DNA from: Antedon mediterranea
Taxonomy: Eukaryota > Echinodermata > Crinoidea > Comatulida > Antedonidae
Reading direction: 5' to 3'
Assembly: GCF_964355755.1 (NCBI RefSeq)
Contig: NC_092680.1
Location: 18,269,001 to 18,333,000, forward strand
DNA length: 64,000 bases
Shown one piece after another: positions 24,429-37,820 of this stretch. Both the position numbers and the translations under genes were made by a program. The first letter of the stretch is position 1. Every line of letters begins with the position of its first letter. The notes beneath the pieces are model-generated. The model worked only from the letters and a program-made list of their open reading frames with translations. It was not told where the DNA came from and did no database searches.

Positions 24429-25361
24429 AAAGCTTGGTTCCCACTAGAACGTAACGCAAGGACGTAAACGCAACGCAAGCGTTTTAACCAATGACAAGCG
24501 AAGTTATAGACAGACAGCAATCACAAGCGAATAAGCCATCGCTTGTGATTGGTCAATTCACTTGAGTTGCTATACGTCCTTGCGTTGCGTCGCTAGTGGG
24601 AACCACGCTTAAGGCGTGGTTCCCACTAGGACGTAACGCAAGGACGTAAACGCAACGCAATCGTTTTAACCAATGACAAGCGAAGTTATAGACAGTTAGC
24701 AATCACAAGCGAATAAGCCATCGCTTGTGATTGGTCAATTCACTTGCGTTGCGTTACGTCCTTGCGTTGCGTCGCTAGTGGGAACCACGCTTTTAGCGTG
24801 GTTGTCACTTATAGCATGCAGCGACGTATCGACGCCGAAGTGTGCTGTATTGCGTAATCACAATCGGGACCCGAATACGCAACAGTGCTGTAAACATCAC
24901 GTAGGCGGGGGAAAACACAATTATTAGAAGGGCATTTTCTTACGTTGCGTAGATTGCGTCGCTAGTGGTAACCAAGCTTAAAGCGTGGTCCCCACTATCA
25001 CGCAACGCAACCAGCGACGTATCGACACAAAACGCAACAAAATTGCAGGTTTTATTTCACGCAGGCGGGGGCAAACAACATTATTGGAAGGGCATTTTTT
25101 ACGCTGTGCGTAGGTTGCGTCGGTAGTTGGAACCAAGCTTTAAGCTTGGTTCCCACTAGCGACGGAACGTAACGCAACCTACGCAACGTAAGAAAATGCC
25201 CTTCCGGTAATTGTGTTTGCCCTCGCCTGCATGAAATCAAATATGCGATATTTGTAGCATTGTTTCGTCATCGGTTCCCACTTGTGATTACGCAATACAG
25301 CACTTTGCATCAAAACGTCGCTGCGTTGCGTTACGTTGCGTCGCTAGTGTGAACCACGATT
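24429..25361. mobile_element. Cluster of five abutting MITE-B copies
   Basis: Copies run about 24430-24611, 24612-24793, 24795-24980, 24981-25140 and 25141-25361, end to end. The first two are the GCAATCACAAGCG subfamily and differ little from each other. The last three are the subfamily with CAGGCGGGGGCAAAC and AAGGGCATTTTCTTACG. Junctions read CACGCT-TAA-GGCG or CAAGCT-TTA-AGCT, so neighbours share a TWA target. Confidence 0.92.
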
Positions 25362-27600
25362 TAGATAACAATGAACGTTTAAATGTAATGGGTTTTAATA
25401 TTGTCCACATTTGAAAAGCAATATGGAACCACGTTTATGTTTATTTTAGTGATTACCGTAATTACTCGTTCACCACCAAACAAACTCAATTGCCATTAGG
25501 TCTAATTAAAAAATGCAATCACACCAATTATAACAATAAACAAACGATACACAATGAAAGTCAATATTAAGATAATGCATTACTGTTAGCATAAATTGCA
25601 ACATTGACCTTCGAGTTAAATATTCTAAAAGCAAATAGCATCGCTATCTATTTTCCCTCGAAGGAAAAAATCGTTATTCCTCTAGCGAACAATTGATGAG
25701 CAGAATATTAACAATTTCTAACATTGGCGATTTCTACATTTGAAATAGGTCTACAGCAGTATATACAGCGTGGAAAAAATCAAGGTCAAAATAGAATTTA
25801 TAATACGGCAGTAGTATTGTCTTTGCTACATATATTTTCCATTAAATACATGTTAACATTTCATATCATACAAAAAGATTATTCATGCATTGCAAAATCT
25901 AGAAAATCCACGTCACTAGTAAATTTCACTGTAGAAGTTAGGAAACATTCTATTGGCACACTAGTTTATTATGTTTTAAGGCCGATACCTGCTGCAAATA
26001 TCTTTGATGGCAGTTGAAATTATTCAGTGTACCAAATATATTCTTATTCTTTTAAATAGTCGCTATTTCTTTCTCCGATCTTACTGTACGTCTCGTGTTA
26101 TCGCTCCAAGTCTCTCTCCCCACCGCTCTCAATCTTTGTCTTTCCCTCTCTCTCAATCTTTGTCTTTCCTTCTCTCTCTCAATCTTTGTCTCCTTCGTTA
26201 GAATCTTCTATCAATGACGATAACTTATGTTTTCTACTAATGTCTAAGTTTTGAAATAGTCCCTTCCATCTCTCTCCCATGTCTGTATACACAATGGTCA
26301 ATTGAATTACCTGTTCAACTCTTCAACATTTTAGTGATTGACACTATTTACACACATCAGGTTTTTATGTACATCCAATTCTTCAGCTGTCACTAGATAG
26401 TATCTAACTTACTAGTGAAAGTCAGGTAGATACAAGTCTAGGTGTTATCTCTGTCAGTACCTTCTTTTTGCAGACAAGATATAACGTGAATGTATTTTGC
26501 AGCAACGGTGTCTGCAGACAAGGATATTTTAAGAATGTTAGTTGGTCAGCTCACTCATTCTGCATTTGTTCCAGTGCATGTAAAGCATACACTGATCTCA
26601 ATATGTCCAAACCATGTCAATCTAACCATGGCAGAATTTTCCCGAGAAAACTTATAATTAACGATATTGATGTTGTACTATTGGCCTACTGTATTAACTG
26701 TTTCATCTTTATAAAAATACAGTTTTCATTTTGGTTGAGTAGGCCCACTGTACGTACGGTATGTAATAAAAATATGTCAGATAACGTTTGTATTGTACCT
26801 AATTACGCCATTTAATGTATCGGCCATTTTCATATCACAGACTATACTGATAACGACAGCCACATAATTGATTTTTTTCTTGTAAAATACAGTGTCTATA
26901 TTTTATATTGAATTTTACGCACACCAATCAATATTGCTGTTTTAATATATTTTATATATTGTTCTATATATCTGTCACTCTGACGGAACAACGCTAAATG
27001 AATCGAAGCATTTCTATTAAATTTTACTGCTAAATTGATACTCAATATTTCTATACGTGCTTATCTACTTTTTAATTTGTCTAACGTTCATAATACAAAA
27101 AAACAACCATTTGTTCACCATCACATTATACCTAGAAGAAATGTACAAATGTGTCTCGTTGCCATAGTAACCCACGTTTCTAATGATTTAGTACAGCTCA
27201 TCTATCATAGGTTAAAGTAACTTATGGTGTAGTGTGTTATACATCACTCTCATCGGATGACCTACGGGAATTAAACCTTGCCGCAGCCCAGATAGGGGTT
27301 CAATTGTATACATAAACATGTGGTTACACGCGCGCGTAGTCGAGTTTCATTTGCATAATTTGGATAAGTGAAAATGACTCTTTAATGTTTCATTAAATAC
27401 ATAAGTACTACTGGCTCCAGTACAAAAGTTAAGTGTCATTCTATGAACCAGCTTATCAAAAAGGTTAAACATGCGAAAAGAGGAAACAATTACTTTTCAA
27501 AATGTGGGTATTTGTAAGCCACAAAGCCACAAGATGCGTACAAACGTTGGTAGTAGGTAGTTTTAGCGGATGACGTAAACATTCTACTCATTTACATATT
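25362..27600. other. Intergenic with a pyrimidine-rich repeat
   Basis: At about 26103-26200 a unit TCTCTCTCAATCTTTGTCT is repeated three times. A 115-codon frame at 26468-26815 has no recognisable features. Confidence 0.5.
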
Positions 27601-27815
27601 ACTCGTGTAGGTAGAGTATCCCGTATTTATTCTGAACGTAGAGGAATGTTAATAGCCTGTGATGATAGTGGCAGTTCCTTTCCACACCTTTACCTCCAAA
27701 GTATTCTTCAACCAGGAACTCATTTACAGTGGGTAGGACCTGCTTATATCGGGAATTAAACCCGGGTCTTTCTGTATGATAGTCAAGTTTACACTCAGCT
27801 ACCACATGCATTTCC
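27601..27815 (-). mobile_element. tRNA-derived SINE, family 2, older copy
   Basis: Minus-strand head with GTAGCTGAGTG (A-box region) and GACCCGGGTTTAATTCCCG (B-box), followed by a body (ATGAGTTCCTGGTTGAAGAA, CTACGTTCAGA) shared with 35695-35921. Confidence 0.75.
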
Positions 27816-28576
27816 GCGCGCATTTGTCATGATATTTTAATAAACGATGTATTCTGCAAAAAAAAAAGGAAAAAGAATTATCAAAATGGATATTCAACAC
27901 CGTCAATATTTACGCGCTGTTTCCTTTTGAAATGTGTGTTAGGGCAATGATTGATGGTCTTGCAACACCATTTTATTATTATTATATATATTGATTTCGC
28001 AAACGATTCCAGTCAATTCTTATTAATTTGTAGACCTGTTATTTTTTACAGTTTCTGCGTCACAACTAGTACGTGACTTAAAACTGGAGCCATATATAAT
28101 AACATAAGGCACTTAGAACGAATGGTCAACTGAATTACGCTGTTCTTTTGGTCGACCTCACCCAGTTGCTTCAGTAACATTCGTGACGAATGTTCATTAG
28201 GTTAAACATATTAGCTAAAATAAAAACGAGCTCTGGTGGCGTATGTGGAACTCAATCTCCCAATGTATTTAATTAATACTTTATATCATACGAGCTCATG
28301 TAAACTTATACTCGTACTAACAACATGCAGCGTTCCACAAGCTAAAATAACACCGAAACCAGTCTACTTCTATTCTCGCTATGCTCAATATTCATATCTA
28401 TCCTCCTCATGAATATTAATTAGATCAGAAAGATCGAGCTTAAAACCACCTGTTATTAGTTATCATCAAGCAAATATATATGTTTAGGCCTATGTATGTA
28501 AATATCTATTTTCTTTATCTGTGTGTGCTAGATTTACTGCGTAACACCAATCAATAAATCGATCAATCAATCAAAT

Positions 28577-28767
28577 AGACTTTTTGTTGAATTTAACTAT
28601 TTGTTTTGTCATTTTATAAGTGAAAACATTATTTTGTTCGTGTTTTTTTTTCTACGGAAGTTATAAACTTTATTAAAACTAAAAAATAACTAATTCAAAG
28701 TCTGATTTAAGTAATCTTAATTGTTTTTTTTTGGGGGGGGGGGAAGGGGGTGGCAATACATCTTTAA
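28577..28767. mobile_element. MITE-C, right half
   Basis: Matches the right part of 36357-36686, including the CATTTTATAAGTGAAAACAT stretch, a long G-run and the end CAATACATCTTTAA. The left half is missing. Confidence 0.75.
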
Positions 28768-29305
28768 CTGATGTCCCAGATTTATGAACTTTTAAATGTT
28801 TTATATTAAATAACAAACAGACAAGTTTATTTAGATACAGCCGTTTGAATGCTTTTAAGTTGTTTATACCACTATTCTAGTCATGTTAACATTTGACAAA
28901 TGACTTTGTATTGAAACTTTAGGAAACGTAATTAGAAAGCATTTGCCAATTGCAGTATTCTCAATGTTCAGTTTCCTTAATCAAACTCCTCCCGATAGAC
29001 CAATACCATTACTGTCAATCAAGAAATGCCCCTAGTTAAAGAAGTAGTTAATTACAGACAGTAATTACAGAATGCTCATGAGGTTGAGATTTGAACTGGA
29101 CATGTTTTGAAACTAGTTCACATTCGGGCCAGTTTTTCATAAAAAGACAATTTGCTTAATTAGTGCTTATTTCTTCCTAATTAAGGTCACAAAATCGTAA
29201 GGAAGTTTTTCGCGAGGGATAGGTCTACATCAATGTATATCATGATACATATACTGATTTCGTTTATGCAGCAATCGTGAGCGTAATTAGATAGCGTAAA
29301 GCTAA

Positions 29306-29397
29306 AAAAAGTGTGATGTACCTAAATATGGTAGTGATATGCTCAAATATGGTATTGATATGACATAATCATGTCCATATATGGGCACATAACATTT
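29306..29397. mobile_element. MITE-A fragment (core)
   Basis: AAATATGGTAGTGATATGCT and CATGTCCATATATGGGCACA are MITE-A core motifs; neither terminus remains. Confidence 0.75.
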
Positions 29398-29656
29398 GTG
29401 ACGTTATTTGCTAGATCTTGGTTTAAAATTAGTCTGGCCGTCCTTCTACATCTAAAATATCCAAAACACGTACACTTGATAAACATGTTTTGACGCGCGC
29501 TATAAACTCTGAAACGTGACCATAATTAGAATAGGCCTACGTGGTTTGTCTGTTTCACGTAATATGTTGGTCATTAGATTGTTGCAAACTCTAATTCAAT
29601 CTGGATATCCCAAATGTACAACATAAACTGTAGACCTGCCCTAAGCATGTAGTTAT

Positions 29657-29822
29657 TTTAAAGCTCAGGTACAGGCATGAATTTTAAATATAATATTTGG
29701 TTAATTGTACATAAATCAAATATTTGTAACAGAAATCAAGACGAAAAAACATGAATTTTCCTTAATATGGTCTAATACAAAATTTGGCAAAATTCTTCCA
29801 TAAAAACCAGAAAGACTTTTTT
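29657..29822. mobile_element. Terminal fragment of the 600-bp element (MITE-E)
   Basis: Reverse complement of the right end of 51907-52507: TTTAAAGCTCAGGTACAGGC to AAAACCAGAAAGACTTTTTT. Confidence 0.85.
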
Positions 29823-31361
29823 TCGGTTACTATTAAGGGTCGCTTATGGTCTTTCCGATTGCTTTCTCTACAATACTATTTATTCTCCCATCTTGGGTGG
29901 CTATTGTAATAACGTGAGGAGAGAGCGCCATATCTCAATCTTGTCTGGAGGCAGAATCTCGTCTATGACACAATTATAATGCATGTTGAAAAAGATTGTA
30001 TATCGAAGCGTTATAATATTTCTGAATTACGTAGGCCTTCCATGCCTAAAACGTGACAAAATTATTATTTCATTTATCTAACTTAACTCTTAACAGCATG
30101 ACGTCTCTACTTTGTTCAAAATAAAAAATAGGTCTTGTGCAATTATAAACCAATGTCCTACTCACTATTGCACACATCTTACAACCATTATGTCTCATTT
30201 AGTCCCTTGACGACCCGACTGGCTGCATTCTCAATGTTGCTGAAATTAGGCTAACGTTAATGAACTTAACCTACTATACTACTCATGAGGGTTGAACTAC
30301 TTTTACAAGTCCTCTGTCAATAAAGTTTATTCAAGTACGTGTCATTTTTATTTTTATTTCAACTTATGAGGGATGACCCTTCAAATCAGACCCAGGCGTT
30401 CAAGGCATGTTTCTACATTACGGTACCGGTAATGTATTTCAAATTCTCAGATAGGCCGTATATCGATTTATAAATGCTTGAATAATAGTTAAGAACCATG
30501 CATGCGATGGATTAAAATTACTCTTTTACAGTCTAAAAGTATATATATATAGTAAGTGTATATTGGTAACACTAGACATTATGTTATATCTAAAATATAT
30601 GTGTATTTTAATAGACCTAGACACTATAGTTCATATGCCTAATGACTGTCAACGGACAGTTGAGATATACCTAGTGACATCAGAAATAAGTTCTTTTGGA
30701 ACGGAGCTCTTGGTTCGAAACCCATTGATGTTATTGGGTGTTTTCTTTATGTTGTTAGTTGAGAGCAGGGAAGAATGAAAAAGAGAGATTATTTAGAGTG
30801 ATAGGCTGAGTTATATTTAGGAAATGTCTTGCAATCTCTTGGAATTCAAAGAAACTCTTTGGGGAAACAGATTACACTCCTTGGATTATGTATACATTTT
30901 CTGAATCAATAGGAATTATTTCCTCTTAAAATCCAATGTTCTAATTTGTTGTTCTTAACTCTCACGTGTCGTACACTATTATTTATGTAACATTTACTAA
31001 GACTTAATCGTGCTATGCGAGTTTTGTCGTTATAGCTTTCCTGATAAGCAGTTATTACATTTTATCCCCATCAAATTTTATGACGTTGTTTATTCTGGAC
31101 AATAGTTATTAGGCCATGAAACCTTTATTAATTCACGACATTTGCGAGATAAATATCTGCTTTGCTGTGCAACGCGGTTTTTTTAGATCAACAGCTGCCG
31201 CAGTTCGAAGCATAGCTTCATCATAGGATTGTCATTATGTAACTACGATGTGTTGAAATAAAATATGTTCCATTTGTTTATTAGGTCTAGTAAAAATTTA
31301 AAATAAGTACAGCTTTATAAGCATTATAAAAAAATATATATAAAATAATAGCCTTTTTAAT
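29823..31361. other. Intergenic, nothing recognised
   Basis: No supportable frame or repeat. Confidence 0.5.
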
Positions 31362-32514
31362 GCTCTTCATCAGATTGATGTTTTTCAGATAGATTGATCT
31401 TCAGTTGTAGTGATCTTTTTCAGGTGGATTGATCTTTTCCAATTGGATTGATCTTCCTCAGATAGATTGATGTTTTTCAGGTGGATTGATCTTCCTCGGA
31501 TAGATTGATCTTTTTCAGGTGGATTGATCTTTTCCAATTGGATTGATCTTCCTCAGATAGATTGATGTTTTTCAGGTGGATTGATCTTCCTCAGATAGAT
31601 TGATCTTTTTCAGGTGGATTGATCTTCCTCAGATAGATTGATGTTTTTCAGGTGGATTGATCTTCCTCAGATAGATTGATCTTTTTCAGGTGGATTGATC
31701 TTTTCCAATTGGATTGATCTTCCTCAGATAGATTGATGTTTTTTCAGGTGGATTGATCTTCCTCAGATAGATTGATATTTTTCAGGTGGATTGATCTTTT
31801 CCAATTGGATTGATCTTCCTCAGATAGATTGATGTTTTTCAGATAGATTGATCTTCTTCAGTTGGATTGATCTTTTCAGATAAATTGATCTTCAGTTGGA
31901 TTGATCTTCTTCAGATAGATTGATCTTTGATGTTTTTCAGATAGATTAATCTTACTCAGATAGACTGATCTTTTTTAGATAGATTGATCTTCTTAAGTTG
32001 GATTGATCATCCTCAGATAGATTGATCTTTTTCAGGTGGATTGATCTTTTCCAATTGGATTGATCTTTCTCAGATAGACTGGTCTTTTTCAGATAGATTG
32101 ATCTTCTTCAGTTGGATTGATCTTCCTACGATAGATTGATATTTTTCAGGTGGATTGATCTTTTCCAATTGGATTGATCTTCCTCAGATAGATTGATGTT
32201 TTTCAGATAGATTGATCTTCTTCAGTTGGATTGATCTTTTCAGATGAATTGATCTTCAGTTGGATTGATCTTCTTCAGATAGATTGATCTTTTTCAGATA
32301 GATTGATGTTTTTCAGATAGATTGATCTTACTCAGATAGACTGATCTTTTTTAGATAGATTGATCTTCCTCGGTTGGATTGATCTTCCTCATATAAATTG
32401 ATCTTTTTCAGATAGATTGATCTTCCTCGGTTGGATTGATTTTTTTTAATTGGATTGATCATCTTCAGTTGGATTGATCGTCACTTGGATTGATCTTTCT
32501 CAGTTGGATGGATC
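31362..32514. repeat. 1.15-kb minisatellite of GATTGATCTT-type units
   Basis: Units of about 18-20 bp ending in GATTGATCTT alternate among variants: CAGATAGATTGAT, CAGGTGGATTGAT, CCAATTGGATTGAT and CAGTTGGATTGAT. The variants form larger repeated blocks of several units, i.e. a higher-order structure. No coding frame runs through it. Confidence 0.95.
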
Positions 32515-34648
32515 TCAATTTCGCTCCAATTTCGACAGATTGTCCCCAACAATTACACCTTATCCAATCCAGACAATCTCGTTTAGCCTTAGGGTTGATT
32601 GAAAATAGCAATTACTAGATAATAGAAGAATTGACTCCGGCGTCAGAACCATATTATACTAGAAACATTTGAACTTTCAAATCACTTCCGAGCTATGTAT
32701 TGTATAATTACAAGCAATGATTATAAAGATTTTTTATTATTTGAAATATCAGAAATTTTAATTTTCAAGGATGAAAATGTAAATATGCCGTGAATATCCG
32801 GCCTGGTTTCGTTTGTAAAATGGAAGGGCTTCTACAGTATACGATCAATATTCCATTTTGTGTCAGTTTCAGATTTAGTAAACGAGAAGGTACAAAAATA
32901 GGAACACCGTAGCTTTACTTATAGGCTTTTATTTGCGTTTGGCGATGTGGTTGGTCGGTATTTGAATAACCTTCCCTTGTTAAATTCATATAACGACATT
33001 TCTGTTTATCTACACAAGGCTTATTTTCATAGAAATTATCTTAGAATTAAAGAAAACAAGAATAATTTCTACCTGCCATCTGGATGAATGACTCCTGACA
33101 CGAAGAAAGTGGATCGGTTTCATAAAGCCCCTCGGCTATGACCTATGTAGTATCCCACCTATTATTAATGTGTGGGTAAACATACTAAATGTTAGGCACA
33201 TAGTTCATCTGCCAGGCCGATTGTAATATGAAGGAACATGCTCAACCATAGCAAGGATACACCTGTAGAGAAAGGCCAGACTTACGCCTAATAATGTAAA
33301 ACATAAGATTTACTATTGAATGGAATTTAAAATATCTAGGTTAACTGTTTAAAAAGTAAATGTAAATAATATCTTGTCTTATTGTATGTATGTTAGGCAT
33401 GATAAATACAAAAAGTAGGCCTTGTGCGTGATTGGGATGTTGTTTACGCAATGTTCACGTGAACTGGGGACTGCAAAACTGTCATTTTAAAATCCAATGA
33501 GACATTAGATGACGCTAATCGTAATTTATAGATTAGGTACGATTGGCCTTTAGCTATCAAACGAATGATTTTCCAATCAGTGTGTGACTCCGTTAGACGC
33601 AGAAACCGTATATCGAGTTTCACTTTTTTTTTGTAAAAACCTATTTCGAATTGCCACATAATGTAAATCAATCAAATTTTCCATTTTTTAACTTGGAAAA
33701 ATATAATGTTGCCACGTATTTTTAAAAAGCAAGCACTTAAAGTACTTGCTTTTTTCCCTTGTGTATTTTGTTTTTGTTTGTTTTTTTTTTCACAATAGCG
33801 TCCGATTTCTAGTTATCGATATATTGGTGAGGTCACAAGTACATATTAAAATCTCGAGTTTTTCGTATCTTCAATATGGATCGAACTATTATATAACGCG
33901 CCCTCTGTCGTCTTAATGGTGTATAAAATAGCAACAAAATGTTGTTGGCGTAGTACGTGAACTTCACATTACTCCAAAGTGGTAACGTAGCGTATTCAAC
34001 GATCACTCACGCTATATCATTTGGAATGAACTTATTATGTATTATGTATCGACAGTTTTACTACTTACGATAATAATCCAAAAATATTCTTTTCATCCCT
34101 TTTTTTTCTTACATCGTCAAAATTAAATCCAAGCAATAAATCTTAATTCAGTAAGTTTTTTTTTTGTTCTAAGTGCAGTAATTTGAATTTTTGTTTTCTA
34201 GAAAATATGTCCCTTGGAAATAAAAAATATAAACAAAAATAAAAAAGATTTATTTCTTTCTTGATTCAGTACAAACAATTCAACAAGTTGTAATGTAAAT
34301 AACCAAAAATGAAAAAGATCATAAGTTAGAAATTAAGCTATTTATTCACAAGGAAGACGACTAATGCACGAGATGATGAAAACATTGTGCGTGTACAAGC
34401 TTTAGAAAAAAGTATACCAAGTTGTGTAGTATTACATTCAAACTTAAACGCAACGCAGTAATGCGCCTACATCACAGTGAGTGAGTTTACCAAATCAAGT
34501 AGGAGGCCCTACTAGTACGCGTGATTCATCACATCATGATTGTGTTGCGGTGCATTTACGTCCTTGCGATCGCATACCAAAATGGAAACCACCAAGCTTT
34601 CAACAGATTTTTCACTAGGTGAATTTGTCCGCACGAATCTAAAGCGTC
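32515..34648. other. Intergenic with one hairpin
   Basis: At 33724-33756 AAAAAGCAAG-C-ACTT pairs with AAGT-A-CTTGCTTTTT. Nothing else recognised. Confidence 0.5.
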
Positions 34649-34713
34649 AGCTTATACGCATGCGTAGAAAAAGATTTGGAAGATGGAAACATGAATACGC
34701 ATGCGTATAAGCT
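34649..34713. repeat. Inverted repeat with 18-bp arms ending in ACGCATGCGT
   Basis: AGCTTATACGCATGCGTA (34649-34666) and its exact complement TACGCATGCGTATAAGCT (34696-34713) flank 29 bases. Each arm contains the palindrome ACGCATGCGT. Confidence 0.95.
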
Positions 34714-35694
34714 CAACAGTTTGGATGATCCATCAAATGTGAGTAACATTAAAGGCCTTCCTTTAGGATAGCCCTATGAAGGGGAATCAAATTGCTTGCG
34801 TTTGTGCAGTTTTAATATGTTTAAGTTACGTTTATGGACTCATAATTTTATGGCTCAGCACACTAATTAAGAATGTATTCGGAGTGCATTGTGCATGCTA
34901 AATTATAAAGTAGAAAATAACATTTGTATGTGGAGGTAAAAGGTTATTATTAAAGTAGTATTGATTAATTAAAAACTAAAAACGCTCTATCAATTTTTTT
35001 TTCTGCGGTAGTGCATTAAAATGTTAATCTAAAAACATCAATACTAATGTTTTAATTAAACTAATAGACTGTACGGTATATTAATGTCCAATTTATTATT
35101 TTACTTTAATGTTTGAACGATCTTTTATAATTTTAAGAGGACATCTATAAGATAAATGGGGAAAAAATAACAATACAGGTATTGGTTTCAAAGGAAGTTT
35201 TCATATTGGAATAAATGTAAACAATGATATATTATAAGAACGATTATAATGAAAGGATATACCAAGTAGAAACATTCGGTTAGAATCTCTTTTTGTTCAT
35301 TTCTCATTTCCTCATCTTCGCTGGTAATACATTATTTAATTTCCAGTATATGAACCCAGGGCTGTTTAATTTGTATCTATGCCTTTTAATTTATATAATA
35401 AATATTATGATAGATCCCAGGAAGCCCATTCTTCCAAAAAAATTTAATAATAAATTTAAGAATATCGTTAATTATTATTTGACTTTAAAAGTATATTGGA
35501 CTTTTAATTAATGTTTTTTAAAAATGGTGCCACCTGAATGTAGAAAAACAAACATACGAAAAAATAAAGACAAAAAAAAAATTATGTTGTGTTGCATTAC
35601 TTTAATTGATGTATGTTCCACTTGTAATATTGAAATGAATGCCTCAATAAATGACCTTAAAAGAAAAATTAGCATTATGATGTAAAGGTTAAGG
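34714..35694. other. Intergenic, nothing recognised
   Basis: AT-rich; a 72-codon frame at 35293-35511 lacks any family resemblance. Confidence 0.5.
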
Positions 35695-35921
35695 TGAGTC
35701 CCGTGTTCTCTGAACGTAGGGGAATAAGCTGTTAGGAGCTCATTGTACTAAGCCTCGGAATTATGTGGTAGGGTGGCCAGTTCCTATCCACGCCGTCTTT
35801 TTCTCCCTAGTATTTTCAACCAGGTACTCATTTATAGCTGAGTGAACTGGGAGTCGTCGGGAATTGAACCCGGGTCTATCTGTATGACAGTCAAGTGTCC
35901 CAACCACTCGGCTACCCAACT
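35695..35921 (-). mobile_element. tRNA-derived SINE, family 2, well-preserved copy
   Basis: The head on the minus strand (35845-35921) folds as a tRNA: acceptor AGTTGGG pairs with CCCAGTT including two G-U pairs, A-box TAGCCGAGTGGTT and B-box GGTTCAATTCC, and resembles class II (Ser/Leu-like) tRNAs. The body follows to about 35695. Frames called here on either strand are shadows of the SINE. Confidence 0.85.
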
Positions 35922-36356
35922 TATGAGGTACGGTAATAAAACGAAAATAAAGGTGGGAAAGAATACTGTATTTTTTCATTTCACGCACACTTTGGTTAAC
36001 GAACCAATCGGAAATATTTTGTCTATTCTGAATTAAATTCTTACTTAAAACAAAATGATCGCATTATACAAATAATTCTATCTAACAAACGAGACAGCAT
36101 AAGTATACATAGATTTTCGAATAATTTAAATTTAACTATCTTTTTTGTTCTAAGCGTTATCTCTAGGGATACAAGTATAGAAATATAGATGATAGGCCTT
36201 GAATATATTATATTAACGACAGTAATAAATGGTAACACTACATTCACAGATAAAATAATTAACTGATATGAATTATTTTACACATGAAGGAATTTCGGAA
36301 TAAATAAAAGTATAAGGGATTTGTCAAGATCTTCTGTTTGATGATCCAATACAAAT

Positions 36357-36686
36357 ATTAAAGATGTATGTAATCATTTTTTACATTTTTTTTTTAATAT
36401 GCCATTTTAAGGTCACATAATAGTTATCCACTTTGAACAAAAATTGAATCGAAAAAGAAATTATTATCCTTAAAAAATTTACCTTAATACTTTAAAAATC
36501 GCCAGCCAATGGGTTTATGGTTGAATTTGACCATTTATTTTGTAATTTTTATATGAGCAAACATTTTTGTTACGGAGGGGATTAACTTTATTAACTATAA
36601 AATAACCTATTCAAAGTGTAATTTAATTAATCTTAATTTTTCATGTTTTTATTTGGGGGGGGGGGGGAGGGGCAATGCATCTTTAA
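36357..36686. mobile_element. MITE-C copy, both ends present
   Basis: TTAAAGATGTATG at left, GCAATGCATCTTTAA at right, interior with CGCCAGCCAATGGG and a G-run of about 13 near the right end. Confidence 0.85.
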
Positions 36687-37722
36687 ATAAACTGGAAATA
36701 CATTCGAAATTATTCTCAACTTTAAAAGCATTTTTCTCAAAACACTGATTGTAAAAACTACTTCAGACTGTGATATCTCTAGAAGCAGACATAGTATCAA
36801 GCTATTTTTTTCAGCATTTTAAATCTTTGATCATGTAGTTTCAGTATTTGAATTCCGAATTATGTCAGATTTTCCTTGCATGTGCCACATATATCGTATT
36901 ATGGTATTATATAATATAGATACCTCAAATTATATAAACAAATGTTAAATATATAAAATAAAAGGCATCATTTCATCATCATCAACATTGCAGATTCATC
37001 TCTATCGTCACACACTTAACGTCTACATAAACATCATTAAATCGGATACTGCGAGTGTCTCTAACAGACATCTAAAAACCAATTACCTATTGTAACATGT
37101 GTGACAGACACATCAAACAGCTAATGATGGCAAATGTGTACTCGAGGATTTTAACCCTCAAATTACACGTGATTATCCTATATTTTAAAGTAATTTTTTA
37201 ACTCTGTATGCTGAATGTTCAAAAGTGGTGTAATCATTGTGTTTAAGTGCTTGGAATCGATTAACGTAAACTGTCGACATCTTTTATATAGGCCTACAGC
37301 CTAATAGTCTGCCGAATAATTTGTAAAGTCTACAAGGCCAATGTTATTAAGATGAACTATAAGTATACAATATTATAAACAAAAGGCTTGTAAGATGATG
37401 ATTAGCCGTCCACAATGCATATCATGACGTATGCTTACTGTATCCTGGTTCTGCAACTGTCATTAGATAGATGTTAACTGACCATCGACAGTCAGTTAGA
37501 AACCTGAATTATGATGCCCTTACATTCATTTGGCGGCTGCATTAAAGCAACAAATTTGTTTGTTTTAAATGTTGTTTTATAGAATGCTGTATCAAACATT
37601 TATCAAAACGTTTACGAAGTACCTCATTAAATTACGTAATTACTCCATTTAATAATGATATTTTACTCTGATTTAAAAAAAAGGTAAATTTCGTAATTGT
37701 AATTCATCAATGGCGCTTGTAT
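36687..37722. other. Intergenic, nothing recognised
   Basis: No supportable frame or matched repeat. Confidence 0.5.
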
Positions 37723-37820
37723 AAAGCTCTGTCTACATTATCAAACTATGACAAAAACATGTGACGTACCCATATATGGACATGATGATTTCATATCACT
37801 ACCATATTTGAGCATATCAC
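37723..37820. mobile_element. MITE-A copy, left part
   Basis: AAAGCTCTGTCTACATTATC at left and core CATATATGGACATGATGATT; the right end is missing after GAGCATATCAC. Confidence 0.85.

Noticed and set aside
24729-24927. Short frames in the MITE-B cluster (also 9227-9412, 42398-42647, 40107-40346)
   Set aside because: They are translations of MITE-B sequence and repeat the same peptide pieces in unrelated places.
31362-32514. CRISPR-like regular repeats
   Set aside because: The units are contiguous, with no unique spacers, and the genome is eukaryotic.
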